Shown here piece by piece: positions 34,146 to 44,585 of a DNA stretch of 64,000 nt. Numbering within the stretch: the first letter of the stretch is position 1; the number at the start of each line of letters is the position of its first letter. The position numbers and the translations under genes were made by a program. Source of the stretch: Pseudoprevotella muciniphila (GTDB lineage Bacteria > Bacteroidota > Bacteroidia > Bacteroidales > Bacteroidaceae); assembly GCF_003265305.2 (NCBI RefSeq), contig NZ_CP033459.1, positions 2,790,001 through 2,854,000 on the forward strand. The letters are read 5' to 3'. Under the pieces are notes generated by a model, which saw only the letters and a program-made list of their open reading frames with translations, was not told the DNA's origin and searched no databases.

Positions 34146-35786
34146 TCAGCACTTTGTGCAACGCGGCCTCACGGTTTGGAAGAAGTCGTTGCCCTTGTCG
34201 TCCACAAGGATGAACGCTGGGAAGTTTTCCACTTCTATCTTCCAGATGGCTTCCATGCCGAGTTCGGGGTATTCCACACATTCGATGCTCTTGATGCTGC
34301 TCAGCGAGAGGATGGCTGCGGGACCACCGATAGATCCGAGATAGAAGCCGCCGTGCTTGTGACAGGCGTCGGTTACTTGCTGTGAGCGGTTACCCTTGGC
34401 TATCATCACCATCGAGCCGCCATGCGACTGGAACAAGTCAACGTAGGGGTCCATACGTCCCGCCGTCGTGGGACCCATCGAACCGCAAGGCAGACCCTTT
34501 GGTGTCTTTGCCGGACCGGCATAGAGCACAGGATGCTTCTTGAAATAGTCGGGCAAATCCTGACCGGCATCGAGGCGCTCCTTGAGTTTTGCGTGTGCGA
34601 TGTCACGGGCAACGATGATGGTGCCGTTCAGCGAGAGACGTGTCGAGACTGGATATTTCGTCAGTTCGGCGCGTACCTCGTCCATCGGGCGGTTGAGGTC
34701 AATACTCACACCGCCACCTTCACCGGCTTCGCGCAGTTCTGCAGGAATAAGGCTGCCGGGATTGTCGTCCATCTTCTCAATCCAGATGCCGTCTTTGTTG
34801 ATCTTGCATTTGATGTTGCGGTCGGCGGAGCAACTCACACCGAGACCTACCGGGCAACTGGCACCATGACGCGGCAGACGTACCACACGAATGTCGTGCG
34901 CATAGTATTTGCCGCCGAACTGTGCACCAAGACCGATGTTATGTGCTTCTTCGAGCAGTTGCTTTTCGAGTTCTACATCACGGAATGCACGACCTGTTTC
35001 ATCGCCCGTAGTAGGCAGTTCGTCATAGAAATGCGTAGAAGCGAGTTTCACCGTGAGCAGGTTCTTTTCTGCACTCGTGCCACCAATAACAAATGCAATG
35101 TGATAAGGTGGGCAGGCTGCCGTGCCGAGTGTCTTCATCTTGCTGACGAGGAAAGGCACAAGCGTCTGCGGATTGAGGATGGCTTTCGTTTCCTGATAAA
35201 GGTAGGTCTTGTTGGCAGAACCGCCGCCTTTTGTAACGCAAAGGAACTTATATTCCATACCTTCCGTGGCTTCGATGTCAATCTGAGCGGGCAGGTTGCA
35301 GCGGGTGTTTACCTCGTTGTACATGTCGAGAGGAGCATTCTGCGAATAGCGCAGGTTCTCTTCTGTGTAAGTCTTGTAAACACCTTTGGCTATGGCTTCT
35401 TCGTCTTCAAAGCCTGTCCACACTTGCTGACCCTTTTCGCCATGCACTATGGCGGTGCCGGTGTCCTGGCAGATGGGCAGTTGCCCCTTGGCGCTCACTT
35501 CGGCGTTGCGCAGGAAGGTAAGTGCCACATACTTGTCGTTGTCGCTGGCTTCAGGATCGGAAAGTATCTTTGCCACTTGTTCGTTGTGCGAACGACGAAG
35601 CAGGAATGATACGTCGCGAAATGCTTGGTTAATCATTTTTGTCAGTCCTTCGGGCTCCACTTTCAGGATGGGATGCCCTTCAAAATCGCCTACAGATACG
35701 TAGTCCTTTGTCAGGAGATAGTATTCTGTCTGGTCGGGGCCGAGTTGGAACATCGGCGCATAGTGGAATTCTGGTGTCTGTGCCAT
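34146..35786 (-). CDS. fumarate hydratase, class I (iron-sulfur)
   Basis: 546 aa. It interconverts fumarate and malate using an oxygen-labile [4Fe-4S] cluster; in Prevotella-type anaerobes it serves the reductive branch to succinate and propionate. Both catalytic parts of FumA/FumB type are in one chain. Cluster ligands are probably C106 ([12 protein letters not shown]), a Cys in [11 protein letters not shown] and one in [16 protein letters not shown]. Substrate-binding blocks include [14 protein letters not shown] and [20 protein letters not shown] near the C-terminus. It has its own terminator. Confidence 0.95.
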   Translation of the reverse strand: MAQTPEFHYAPMFQLGPDQTEYYLLTKDYVSVGDFEGHPILKVEPEGLTKMINQAFRDVSFLLRRSHNEQVAKILSDPEASDNDKYVALTFLRNAEVSAKGQLPICQDTGTAIVHGEKGQQVWTGFEDEEAIAKGVYKTYTEENLRYSQNAPLDMYNEVNTRCNLPAQIDIEATEGMEYKFLCVTKGGGSANKTYLYQETKAILNPQTLVPFLVSKMKTLGTAACPPYHIAFVIGGTSAEKNLLTVKLASTHFYDELPTTGDETGRAFRDVELEKQLLEEAHNIGLGAQFGGKYYAHDIRVVRLPRHGASCPVGLGVSCSADRNIKCKINKDGIWIEKMDDNPGSLIPAELREAGEGGGVSIDLNRPMDEVRAELTKYPVSTRLSLNGTIIVARDIAHAKLKERLDAGQDLPDYFKKHPVLYAGPAKTPKGLPCGSMGPTTAGRMDPYVDLFQSHGGSMVMIAKGNRSQQVTDACHKHGGFYLGSIGGPAAILSLSSIKSIECVEYPELGMEAIWKIEVENFPAFILVDDKGNDFFQTVRPRCTKC

Positions 35787-35890
35787 AATATGTTGTTGAA
35801 TTAAATTGTCGTCTGTGTTACTGTTCTTGGCAATACGTTTGCGAAGTTAAAGATTTTTTTTGAAGAAAAATACCATATAGGTCAATATTC

Positions 35891-37945
35891 TTACTTCTTG
35901 AATGGTTTTCTGAATGTACAGCCTTCTTTCCACCGTGAGCAGCCGTACGCTGTGTGTCCTTTGATAACCTTACCCTTACCGCAGACAGGACAAGTGCTAC
36001 CGGCGCGGATAATCTTACGTTTTGGCGCATTGGTGGAAGATGTGCTGTTGCCGGACCTTTTCTTGCTGCCATCAGGGACCTCTGAAAGGGCAATGTGGCG
36101 GTTGCTGTTGTCCGACATCACTTCCTGAATAATCTCGGAAACCATCACCTTGAGTTCTTCAATGAACTGCGGAGCACTGTATTTCCGGTGCTCAATTTCG
36201 CGCAGTTTCTTTTCCCAACGCCCTGTCAGTTCTGCACTTTTCAGCAACTCTTCCTTTATCAGACCAATCAGTTCTACACCTGTCGGAGTGGCGAAGAGCG
36301 ACTTGCGTTGTTTCCTGATATAGCCACGCCGGAAAAGTGTCTCGATGATGGCTGCACGAGTGGATGGGCGTCCGATACCGTTTTCTTTCAGTGCCTCGCG
36401 GAGTTCTTCGTCGTCCACGAGTTTACCTGCCGTTTCCATGGCGCGCAGAAGTGTGGCCTCGGTATAATACTTTGGCGGCTGTGTCTCTTTTCTGGCAAGG
36501 TTGGGCTCGTGTGGACCGCTCTCGCCAACCCTGAAGTCGGGCAACGTGCGTTCCTCGTCGTTCTTGTCATCTTCACTCTTTGCATCGCTTGCGAAAACGG
36601 TGCGCCAGGCAGGTTCAAGAATCACTTTGCCTGAAACGCGGAAAGTCACGTCGTCTGCCTGACCCAGAACAGTGGTAGTGGCAAATTTACAGTCAGGATA
36701 GAAGTTCGCTATAAAGCGTTTCGCCACGAGGTCGAAAACGTTGCGTTCCATGTCGGTCATGTTGACGGGTTCGCGACCGGTGGGAATAATGGCGTGGTGG
36801 TCGGTTACTTTCGAAGAGTCGAACACCTTTTTGCTCTTGCGCAGAGGCTGTCCGCGCAGGGGTTGGAGCAATGCGCCGTATTGCTTGGATATGCCGTTTA
36901 GTGTGGCTTTACATTTGGGATAGATATCATCGCTCAAATAAGTGGTATCTACGCGGGGATAGGTGGTGAGTTTCTTCTCATAAAGGGCTTGAATGAGTTG
37001 CAGAGTCTGGTCGGCAGAATAACCGAATTTCTTGTTACATTCCACTTGTAGCGATGTTAGATCAAAAAGACGTGGTGGAGCCTCTGTGCCATTCTTTTTT
37101 TGAACTGACGTTACTTCAAAGGGCACGTTCTTTATCTTTTCCATCGCCTGTCTGCCTTCTTCCTCTGTGGAAAAACCGCGTTTATTTATGCTTGTTTTTG
37201 CATTATTGTTTTCAGCATCCGCAGATTCTTCATCAGGTTGTCCCATTACGGCAGTAAAAATCGTATCGCGATATTCTGTGGTAAGCACCCAATATGGTTC
37301 TGGTTTGAAGTTTTCTATCTCTTCCTGCCGACGTACAATGAGTGCCAAAGTGGGTGTCTGCACACGACCTACAGAAAGAGGAGGTTGACCATAGTTGTTT
37401 GGACGATATTTTAGCGTATAGAGACGGGTAGCATTCATGCCGAGCAACCAATCACCAATGGCGCGGCACAACCCGGCTTCATAGAGGGATTGGTAGTCGT
37501 CTTGCGGTTTCAGGCTGTTGAAACCCTCGCGGATGGCTTCCTCTGTCAGCGATGATATCCACAGGCGCTGCACAGGACACTTTGCGCCTGCCTTCTGCAT
37601 GACCCACCGTTGGATGAGTTCGCCTTCCTGGCCCGCATCACCGCAGTTGATGATGCTGTCGGCATGTTTCATCAGGCGTTCTATCACCTTAAACTGCTGC
37701 CGTACACCGCGGTCGTTCTTCAACCGTATGCCGAAGCGCTGCGGAACCATGGGCAAACTGCCAAGAGACCAACGCTTCCAGTTTGGCGTATAGTCTTCCG
37801 GCGACTTAAGTTCGCACAAATGTCCGAATGTCCATGTAACCTGATAGCCATTTCCCTCAAGGTAACCGTCATGGCGGGTTGTCGCACCAAGCACATTCGC
37901 TATGTCGCGTGCCACACTGGGTTTCTCTGCAATACAAACAATCAT
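35891..37945 (-). CDS. topB: DNA topoisomerase III
   Basis: 684 aa, type IA topoisomerase that decatenates and relaxes DNA. The Toprim residues are E7 (CIAEKPSVARDI) and the acidic set in NCGDAGQEGEL (about 100-110). The catalytic Tyr is probably Y329 in LTTYPRVDTTYLSDD. A four-Cys zinc ribbon closes the protein (CPVCGKGKVIKGHTAYGCSR, then a fourth Cys). Length fits chromosomal TopB, although plasmid and conjugative-element copies are also common. The ABC ATPase gene ends 12 bp upstream, so the two are probably cotranscribed. Confidence 0.95.
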   Translation of the reverse strand: MIVCIAEKPSVARDIANVLGATTRHDGYLEGNGYQVTWTFGHLCELKSPEDYTPNWKRWSLGSLPMVPQRFGIRLKNDRGVRQQFKVIERLMKHADSIINCGDAGQEGELIQRWVMQKAGAKCPVQRLWISSLTEEAIREGFNSLKPQDDYQSLYEAGLCRAIGDWLLGMNATRLYTLKYRPNNYGQPPLSVGRVQTPTLALIVRRQEEIENFKPEPYWVLTTEYRDTIFTAVMGQPDEESADAENNNAKTSINKRGFSTEEEGRQAMEKIKNVPFEVTSVQKKNGTEAPPRLFDLTSLQVECNKKFGYSADQTLQLIQALYEKKLTTYPRVDTTYLSDDIYPKCKATLNGISKQYGALLQPLRGQPLRKSKKVFDSSKVTDHHAIIPTGREPVNMTDMERNVFDLVAKRFIANFYPDCKFATTTVLGQADDVTFRVSGKVILEPAWRTVFASDAKSEDDKNDEERTLPDFRVGESGPHEPNLARKETQPPKYYTEATLLRAMETAGKLVDDEELREALKENGIGRPSTRAAIIETLFRRGYIRKQRKSLFATPTGVELIGLIKEELLKSAELTGRWEKKLREIEHRKYSAPQFIEELKVMVSEIIQEVMSDNSNRHIALSEVPDGSKKRSGNSTSSTNAPKRKIIRAGSTCPVCGKGKVIKGHTAYGCSRWKEGCTFRKPFKK

Positions 37946-37957
37946 AGTATCAAGTCA

Positions 37958-38674
37958 TCAAAAAGTTTCGCTTTTATCCAAAAGTTGCTGAAAATCATCC
38001 GGAGTGCCAACAGTCATGCCCCCATCCCTCATCTCCCAAATCGCATCCGCAATGCTGAAAGACTGCCGCAGGTCGTGAGTGGTGAGTAATATGGTCTTAC
38101 CCTCTTCCTTTGCCAACTGTCGCAGCAAACGAAGTATTTCCACTTTTGCCACATAGTCCAGGAATGCAGTGGGCTCGTCGAGGAGGATGACGGGAGTCTC
38201 CTGCGCAAGAGCCTTGGCTATCATCACGCGCTGCCGCTCGCCATCGCTGAGCGAAACTAAACGTCGTCGCTCAAGATGGCTCACACCAGCCATTGCCATG
38301 CTCTGATCTACCTTCTCTTTATCTTCTGCGCGCATTTTACCACTGAACGGCGTATAAGGAATGCGCCCCATCTCTACTACTTCGCGAACAAGGAGCATCT
38401 CTGTGTCGGGACGGTGTGTCAGAACAACTGAAACCATACGCGAAAGTTCACTGCGCGAGTAGTCCGAAAGCGGTTTGCCCTGCCATATAATCTCACCACC
38501 CATCGGCGACAGAAACCCACAGAGCGTCTTGAGCAAGGTGCTCTTACCCGTACCGTTCCTGCCTATCAATGCCGTAACGCTGCCTGCCGGCAGACATCCC
38601 GACAATCCCGACGCCACAACACGACGTCGATAACCAACAGACAAGTCAGAAACTACAAGCACACTCTCTTTCAT
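37958..38674 (-). CDS. ABC transporter ATP-binding protein, FecE/BtuD type
   Basis: 238 aa from MKESVLVVSDLSVGYRR. The longer in-frame start at 38812 reads through a Cys/Phe-rich stretch that looks non-coding. Walker A GRNGTGKST, signature LSDGERQRVMIAKAL, Walker B VILLDEPTAFLD and switch His in TTHDL are all present. The closest relatives are the ATPases of iron-siderophore, haem or cobalamin importers. No permease or binding protein is adjacent, so it is either an orphan subunit or works with a permease elsewhere. Given the B12 locus at 15855-19867, a BtuD role is possible but unproven. Confidence 0.87.
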   Translation of the reverse strand: MKESVLVVSDLSVGYRRRVVASGLSGCLPAGSVTALIGRNGTGKSTLLKTLCGFLSPMGGEIIWQGKPLSDYSRSELSRMVSVVLTHRPDTEMLLVREVVEMGRIPYTPFSGKMRAEDKEKVDQSMAMAGVSHLERRRLVSLSDGERQRVMIAKALAQETPVILLDEPTAFLDYVAKVEILRLLRQLAKEEGKTILLTTHDLRQSFSIADAIWEMRDGGMTVGTPDDFQQLLDKSETF

Positions 38675-38850
38675 ACTGCAAAAATAACAAAAAACATGAA
38701 CTGACACGTGATAATTGTCTATCGGTGGAAGCTGAAATGGACTTTCAGTTCGTTTTGCGAATATCAATAAAATAAAGCAGAATGTATTTCCGCAAAATAG
38801 CGGTTTATACACTCTGCTTGTAAATTCAAGAATTATTCTTTTACAGGTGT

Positions 38851-39333
38851 TTAATTACCTGCTTCTTCTATCTTCTTTTTGCCTTCTTCACCAATTTTTT
38901 CAATTTCTTTTTTTGCAGCATCACCAATTTCTTCCAATTGTTTGTTTGCATTGTCTTTTATATCTTGTAGTACTCCAAACTGTGCTTTAACTTCTTTGGC
39001 TTCCTCTTCAGTCGGATACTTGTAAACACTAAGCAACAATGCCAAACAGGATATGATAATACCAGCAATAGAAAGGCCTTTCGAACTCTTTATGATGCCA
39101 TAAATACCTGCGATAACGCCTAAAATGGCAACGATTAGACCAACCATGGCTGCCGTCTCAAAACCGCTTATGTATTCATCAATGCCTTCAGCGGTAAACT
39201 TTAAGCCTTCCTCTGATGGTTGAAGTGCTATGAGAAGAACGAACGCTAAAATACCTAAAAGCAAACTGCATAAACCAATTGTTTTAGACTTTTTGGGTGC
39301 TACTGGCACCTGAGGTGCATTTGTTTGTTCCAT
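38851..39333 (-). CDS. small three-helix membrane protein with charged helical tail
   Basis: 160 aa. After a short Pro-rich cytoplasmic start (MEQTNAPQVPVAPKKSK) come hydrophobic segments at about 18-38, 61-82 and 86-103. The C-terminal 50 residues form an amphipathic, Lys/Glu-rich helix (KDNANKQLEEIGDAAKKEIE) with heptad character. The overall plan resembles DUF4190-type membrane proteins. Function unknown. A minus-strand TATTTTTG (39426-39419) is a possible -7 box. Confidence 0.75.
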   Translation of the reverse strand: MEQTNAPQVPVAPKKSKTIGLCSLLLGILAFVLLIALQPSEEGLKFTAEGIDEYISGFETAAMVGLIVAILGVIAGIYGIIKSSKGLSIAGIIISCLALLLSVYKYPTEEEAKEVKAQFGVLQDIKDNANKQLEEIGDAAKKEIEKIGEEGKKKIEEAGN

Positions 39334-39486
39334 AATCAGAAATTTTAAATGTTAATAGAATAAGTTGTTTCTTTTATAGTGTAAATTATAATGTCCTTGT
39401 ACTGGATTTATTTAAGTGCAAAAATATACATTTTTTAACAATAACCAACTTATTTCAGCAGTTTTTTTTTACCAAATCGTCAGGAT

Positions 39487-42318
39487 TTACTTCAAAATCT
39501 TGCGTGTAACACCATTTTCGCGGATGATGTAAACACCGTGAGAGTTGATGTTGTTGACCTTTCTGCCATCAATAGTGTAGATTTCCGGATTTCCTGGGCG
39601 TGCGAATGGTGGCTGTGTGATAGCAGTAGCAAAGTCGAGGCCTACATAGTTGAAGCGATAGCGACTGCCTAAATCGCTTATTGTGTTGCCGCTATAAGTC
39701 ATTATTACCCAATTTCGATTGGCATCGCTCCCATGACTTGAACCTCTATCAGAGATAAGAATCCCATTCGCTTTGATGCCATAGTAGCCATCATAATTGG
39801 TCTTGATGAGTTGAAGATTGCCCGCCGTGTTCGCACGATATTGCATAAAGTCGTATGTGCCGTCGCTGCTGATGACACCGCTGTTCCAACTGCCGCGTGT
39901 CTGACCGGAAATGTAGGCAATGGGGCTGCCTGATGCTGTGTACATGGTGAAGGCATCAGCCGTGGAGCCCGGCATGAAGTAGAACTGCTGCAGGCGTGCG
40001 GAGTCAGTTTCTGCATAACTGTCTAAGGTGATTTGAAGTGCAGGCTGTCCCATATAGTCGCCGGCTACCCAATAGAAAGGTGTTGCCCTGTGGTCCAAGA
40101 TGTTGTAGAGATAGTGCACTTCGTCGTCGCTCATCTTGAAGATGGATTCGCTGGGTTTTACCACATCGCCGGCAGCAACGGGCTTTTCATACTTGCCTGC
40201 CTCCATGAAGGTGTAGCGGCTGCCTTGGTCGGAAGTGGAATTGCCGCTGTAAGTCATGATGGTCCAGCCCATGTTGTCTTCCGAGCCATGGCTTGTACCG
40301 CGATTACAAAGTAAAACGCCATTTGTGGTCTGAATGCCATAGTAACCGGTGTAGTTCGTTACGATGAAGTTGAACTCACCGCTGTTTTCCGTGTCGTACT
40401 GCAAGTAGTCCATAGTGGCAGTGGAGGTGCCGCTGTAACTGGTACGTGTCGTGCCGGGCACATAGTCCATCTTCTTACCGTCGTAGGTGAATATGTTGAA
40501 CGACTTGGCGTCTTTGCCTTGAGTGAAAAAGAAGTATTGGTCAGTGGCTTTGTCTTTATTCACCTCTGCATAGTTCTCGTTCGTTACCTGAACGGCTTTG
40601 AAGCCATACTGATTACCGAGCGTCCAGAAGAAGGGACCTTCGTAGGATGTCGTGCTGCGGTTGTCAACCACGGTGTAGAAAGTCTTGCTCTCGTCTGTGC
40701 TGAGCGTTACCACCTTTGAGGGCGGAATAATGTCGCCTGCAGCGTATGTCTCTTGCTGCTCGGCAGCGTTGGGCCATGGAACGACTTCTCCGGTTGTGGT
40801 AATGGTAGGACGCTGAGCATCCATGCTGATGAGCGAATCGGTAAGTTCCTGTGCCAATGCCTTGAGCAGTTCGGGCTTGCTGTCGGCAAGATTGTTTTCT
40901 TCGCCGGGGTCTTGACTGAGGTCATACAGACGGAGTTCCTGATTCTCCCAGAAATAGAGCAGGTGATAGTTGCCTTTCATCAATCCGGAATATGTACCAT
41001 AACCTTCCGACTTGTCAGCCGATTCGCCCCAACGGTTGGGATAATGCCAGATGGTAACGCGGTCGCGCTTGATACCGGGATTTTTGAGCATGTCGCTGAA
41101 GTCGCGGCCGTCAACAGTCTGCACCGTCTCGTAGTTCGTTACACCAGCGAGGCTGAGAATGGTGGGGAAGAAATCCTCTATCATGATGCGGTTCTCGTTC
41201 ACTGTGCCGCCTTCGGTCACACCGGGCCAGTAGGCTATCATAGGCTCGTGGATGCCACCGTCGTAGCCGGAACCCTTGCCGCCGCGGGCAGGATAGTTCT
41301 GGTCGTGGTTATAGCGTCCTTGACGGGGACTGACCGCTTGTCCGCCGTTGTCGCTCATGAAGAGGAGAATAGTGTTTGCTGCCAAAGCAGAGTCGGCTTC
41401 AAGAAAGTCCAGAATGTCGCCCAGACTCTTGTCCATACCCTCAACGAGTGCTGCATGGTTGATTTCCGAAGTACTCAGGTTGGCTTTAAGCATTTGGTCG
41501 TAAACACCCACACCATTGCTCATATAGTTGCCGGTGAAGCGGGCGTCCGCATTGTAAGGTGTATGGATGGCATATTGCGACATATAGAGGAAGAAGGGCT
41601 TGTTGTTGCGTATAGGAATCTGGATTTTCTTCAACGCTTCGCGTGTGAGAGCCTCCGTAAGGAAAACGCCTCCTTCATAATATGCCTCAAGACCGGCAAC
41701 ATGGTATGATCCGCTGCCATAGTTCTCTGAAGCCAGATAACTGCCAGGTCCGCCATTTGCACCACCGCCAATGTTAATCATGAAGCCGAGACCTTTCGGG
41801 TCGGAACTTGTGGTGCCGGATGCGCCAAAGTTGCCTTTACCAATATGGATAGTGGTGTAACCGGCATCCTTGAGTAGTTGAGGCAGAGGAGTAACGAGTG
41901 TGCTGTGATTGAGGTCGGCTGACTTGGTCGTAGTGGAAGGCTGTATGCCGTTGTAGTTCCAGTCGGGCAGGGTCAGCGAACCACCGCTGGCATTAGTGTT
42001 GCCGCTGTGAATCCAGTTCGTTACACGATGGCGGGCGGCATTCATACCGCTCATCAGCGAGCAACGCGAGGGTGATGAAACGGGGCAGGCGTATGCATTG
42101 GTGAATTTTACACCCATCGCCGCCAAACGCTCCATGTTAGGCGTGCGGTAGCGGTCATTCAGTAGTGTGCGTTCCTTGTAAAAAGGCACGGAGGTCTCCT
42201 GCCATCCCATGTCGTCAACGAGGAACATGATGATGTTAGGCTGATCTGTCTGTGCTAATGCCATAGTAGGCATAATAGAACCTAACATCAAGGTCTTTAT
42301 AGTATTCGGGTTCATCAT
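39487..42318 (-). CDS. secreted S-type sulfatase with two C-terminal lectin-like repeats
   Basis: 943 aa with a signal peptide ending TMALAQ. The sulfatase domain (about 25-510) has metal ligands in IIMFLVDDMGWQ and the modification site S81-S-P-S-R, which fits the Ser-type enzymes matured to formylglycine by the radical-SAM enzyme anSME. The second core block is HIGKGNFGASG. The region of about 540-900 contains two copies of a roughly 170-residue unit (QYFFFTQGKDAKSFNIFTYD / QFYFMPGSTADAFTMYTASG; GWTIMTYSGNSTSDQGSRY / NWVIMTYSGNTISDLGSRY). The C-terminal tail has the form IYTIDGRKVNN ... GVYIIRENG, as in type IX cargo. The likely substrate is a sulfated host or plant glycan. Confidence 0.9.
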   Translation of the reverse strand: MMNPNTIKTLMLGSIMPTMALAQTDQPNIIMFLVDDMGWQETSVPFYKERTLLNDRYRTPNMERLAAMGVKFTNAYACPVSSPSRCSLMSGMNAARHRVTNWIHSGNTNASGGSLTLPDWNYNGIQPSTTTKSADLNHSTLVTPLPQLLKDAGYTTIHIGKGNFGASGTTSSDPKGLGFMINIGGGANGGPGSYLASENYGSGSYHVAGLEAYYEGGVFLTEALTREALKKIQIPIRNNKPFFLYMSQYAIHTPYNADARFTGNYMSNGVGVYDQMLKANLSTSEINHAALVEGMDKSLGDILDFLEADSALAANTILLFMSDNGGQAVSPRQGRYNHDQNYPARGGKGSGYDGGIHEPMIAYWPGVTEGGTVNENRIMIEDFFPTILSLAGVTNYETVQTVDGRDFSDMLKNPGIKRDRVTIWHYPNRWGESADKSEGYGTYSGLMKGNYHLLYFWENQELRLYDLSQDPGEENNLADSKPELLKALAQELTDSLISMDAQRPTITTTGEVVPWPNAAEQQETYAAGDIIPPSKVVTLSTDESKTFYTVVDNRSTTSYEGPFFWTLGNQYGFKAVQVTNENYAEVNKDKATDQYFFFTQGKDAKSFNIFTYDGKKMDYVPGTTRTSYSGTSTATMDYLQYDTENSGEFNFIVTNYTGYYGIQTTNGVLLCNRGTSHGSEDNMGWTIMTYSGNSTSDQGSRYTFMEAGKYEKPVAAGDVVKPSESIFKMSDDEVHYLYNILDHRATPFYWVAGDYMGQPALQITLDSYAETDSARLQQFYFMPGSTADAFTMYTASGSPIAYISGQTRGSWNSGVISSDGTYDFMQYRANTAGNLQLIKTNYDGYYGIKANGILISDRGSSHGSDANRNWVIMTYSGNTISDLGSRYRFNYVGLDFATAITQPPFARPGNPEIYTIDGRKVNNINSHGVYIIRENGVTRKILK

Positions 42319-42462
42319 ATTTATGGTAATTGATTAGGGTTTGTTGAAAAATAGTCCTCAAAAGAGTATCGATTACAAAAATATAAAAATATTTGTAAAG
42401 ATGCTCAAAAGAGCCAAAATCAATTCAATTTGCAAGTTGAATTTCTGTTTATTCTAATCAAC

Positions 42463-43623
42463 TCAGCGGCTTCTCAAAGTAACAACCACCACTTCTGGCC
42501 AGGCAACAAATCGGGCACGCATAAGCGAGGTACCAATACCCGACGTAACGTAGAGCATTTGATCTTTTTCATGATAGGCTCCTGCGTATTCTCTGAAAAA
42601 AAGTGCCCCGAAATTTACGAAAGGCAAACTCAGTTGCATGCCATGTGTGTGTCCAGATAAGGTTAGAGGTATGTCTGTCTTTTCTACAACACTCCGACGC
42701 CAATGCGACGGATCGTGCGAAACAAGAATTTTGAAAACACAGTCGTTCAGACCTCTCATGGCTTTCTTCAAGTCGCCAAATCGTGGATGTCGGGCATCGT
42801 CGCGCTCACTGTCGTTCTGAACGCCAATGATAGCAATACTGTCGCCACCACGGCGGATAGTCCTGTGCCTGTTAAGCAACACTTTCCAGTCCATGCCGCG
42901 TTCCATGCTGACAAGACGTTGAATATCTCTCAGGCGTTCTTCATCGCTGTTCCAACTGGTGTATGCCATGTAGTCGTGGTTGCCAAGAACGGATATAACG
43001 CCATCCGTCGCACTTAATCTGGAAAGCGGAGTGATAAATTCATCCAACTGTCCGGAATGATGAGTCACAATATCGCCCCCGAATAGAATCAAGTCTGCAT
43101 GTGTGCTATTGATGTAATTAACGATACTGTCAATGGTAGAAGGTGTGCCGTGCTGGGTATCAACGTGCAGGTCGCTGATGAAGGCTATGCGGTAGCCGTC
43201 GAACGACTTTGGTATGCGCCTGTCTGTAAGTTCGAGTTCGGTTGTTACATATTGCTTTTGTCCGAGCGTGAAAGCATAGAGCATATAGACTAAAAACAAT
43301 GCACAGATACCGATACCGCAGACAATTATTGAGCGACGAAGAAGACGACGTTTCTTGAAAATACGGGAAATGAGCAAAAAACTCAGAAGTATGATTTCGG
43401 CAGTACAAAGCGTAACGATTACACTGATTATCCACATCCTGCAGATCTGCGAATCTGCTTCTTTACTCTCTAAAATGGCAGAAATAAGGAAAAATACCAA
43501 CATGAGTGCGTTGGGAATCAAACTTATCCAACGCCATTTTCTCCTCGGAAGAACAAACCAAAGCAGAATATCTGCTGTCAAAGGCAGCAGAAGCATCAGA
43601 ATGAAGATGTGGGAAAGATACAT
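42463..43623 (-). CDS. membrane-anchored metallophosphoesterase
   Basis: 386 aa. Four hydrophobic segments fill the first 130 residues. The calcineurin-like phosphoesterase domain follows with ISDLHVDTQHG, ILFGGDIVTH, VLGNHDYMAY, VSHDP and LSGHTHGMQ, giving the full set of metal ligands. This is the YkuE/YaeI type; relatives include UDP-diacylglucosamine and phospholipid phosphoesterases, but the substrate cannot be read from sequence. It is last in a tight operon with the MetH-type domain, dihydroorotase and GT2 genes (gaps 17-19 bp). Confidence 0.9.
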   Translation of the reverse strand: MYLSHIFILMLLLPLTADILLWFVLPRRKWRWISLIPNALMLVFFLISAILESKEADSQICRMWIISVIVTLCTAEIILLSFLLISRIFKKRRLLRRSIIVCGIGICALFLVYMLYAFTLGQKQYVTTELELTDRRIPKSFDGYRIAFISDLHVDTQHGTPSTIDSIVNYINSTHADLILFGGDIVTHHSGQLDEFITPLSRLSATDGVISVLGNHDYMAYTSWNSDEERLRDIQRLVSMERGMDWKVLLNRHRTIRRGGDSIAIIGVQNDSERDDARHPRFGDLKKAMRGLNDCVFKILVSHDPSHWRRSVVEKTDIPLTLSGHTHGMQLSLPFVNFGALFFREYAGAYHEKDQMLYVTSGIGTSLMRARFVAWPEVVVVTLRSR

Positions 43624-43640
43624 GATGGTGATGTCCTGAA

Positions 43641-44567
43641 TCAGTTGTCTGTTACGCGAGCCAAAAACTTTCGCATCGTTTCAAGTGGAAGCCCACGACG
43701 CTTTGCATAGTCGGTGAATTGCTCTTCGGTGATTTTCCCGATGTTGAAATATCTTGTAGCGGGGTGGGCGAAGATAAGTCCGCAGACTGAGGCATGTGGC
43801 TGCATGGCACCGCTTTCGGTCAGGCTGATACCGATTTCAGCCATGTTGATGAGTTCGTCAAGAAGAAAAATAATGCTCTGGTCGGGCAGGCTGGGATAGC
43901 CGACAGCCGGTCGGATGCCCTGGAACTTCTCGAGCAGGATGTCGTGCATAGACAGGTCTTCGTTTGGCGCATAACTCCAATCCTCGGTGCGGATAAAGTG
44001 ATGCATCTTTTCTGTGCAGGCTTCTGCCAGGCGGTCGCAAACTGTCTGTACGAGCATGCCTTTGTATGGGTCGTCTTTATGCAAACTTTCCATCTCGCCA
44101 TCGACAGCGGAAGCAAAAATGCCAAGATTGCCCTCTACGGATGGTTTGCCGTTCGAAAGCGTAGCCGGAAGTTTGCTGCCGAGGGGACGGATAAAATCTG
44201 CCAGACACAGATAGGGCGCACCATCTCTGGCTGTCTGTTGACGGAGGAAGGGCAAACGCTTGCCGTTGACGAGTATATCATCGCCATCACTGTATGCCGG
44301 AAAAATCTGGTATTGGGCATATGCCTGATAGCCTTCAGCGTCAAGTTCTCCAATCGTTTTTAGTGCGTCAGAATATAAATCCAAGGCTACTTTCGCCTGT
44401 GCCCGTTCCGCTTCACGTTCAAAGGAGTTAATCCACGATTGTCGGCAAGACATGCAGTCGTGCACTTCTGCCACTTTTGAGAACCTTGCAGAAATCTGCC
44501 AGGCATGGAAGAAGTAGGACCAACTGATGTAAGGCGTCAGTACGCGAAGAGGAAAATGTAATGTCAT
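43641..44567 (-). CDS. stand-alone MetH reactivation-domain protein
   Basis: 308 aa. RPAVGYPSLPDQ (about 219-230) matches the S-adenosylmethionine-binding signature of the C-terminal activation domain of B12-dependent methionine synthase, and GLIFAHPATRYFNIGKI near the end matches its last conserved block. No homocysteine, folate or cobalamin-binding domains are present, so this is the activation domain as a separate protein. It would restore oxidised cob(II)alamin on a partner MetH that lacks this domain. The Cys and His usual in GYPACPDH are replaced by Ser-Leu and Gln. It lies in the operon 46698-42463. Confidence 0.85.
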   Translation of the reverse strand: MTLHFPLRVLTPYISWSYFFHAWQISARFSKVAEVHDCMSCRQSWINSFEREAERAQAKVALDLYSDALKTIGELDAEGYQAYAQYQIFPAYSDGDDILVNGKRLPFLRQQTARDGAPYLCLADFIRPLGSKLPATLSNGKPSVEGNLGIFASAVDGEMESLHKDDPYKGMLVQTVCDRLAEACTEKMHHFIRTEDWSYAPNEDLSMHDILLEKFQGIRPAVGYPSLPDQSIIFLLDELINMAEIGISLTESGAMQPHASVCGLIFAHPATRYFNIGKITEEQFTDYAKRRGLPLETMRKFLARVTDN

Positions 44568-44585
44568 AATTTAGGTGGAAAAGGA

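Noticed and set aside
34422-35609. 395-codon plus-strand frame opposite fumarase
   Set aside because: Shadow of the class I fumarase gene.
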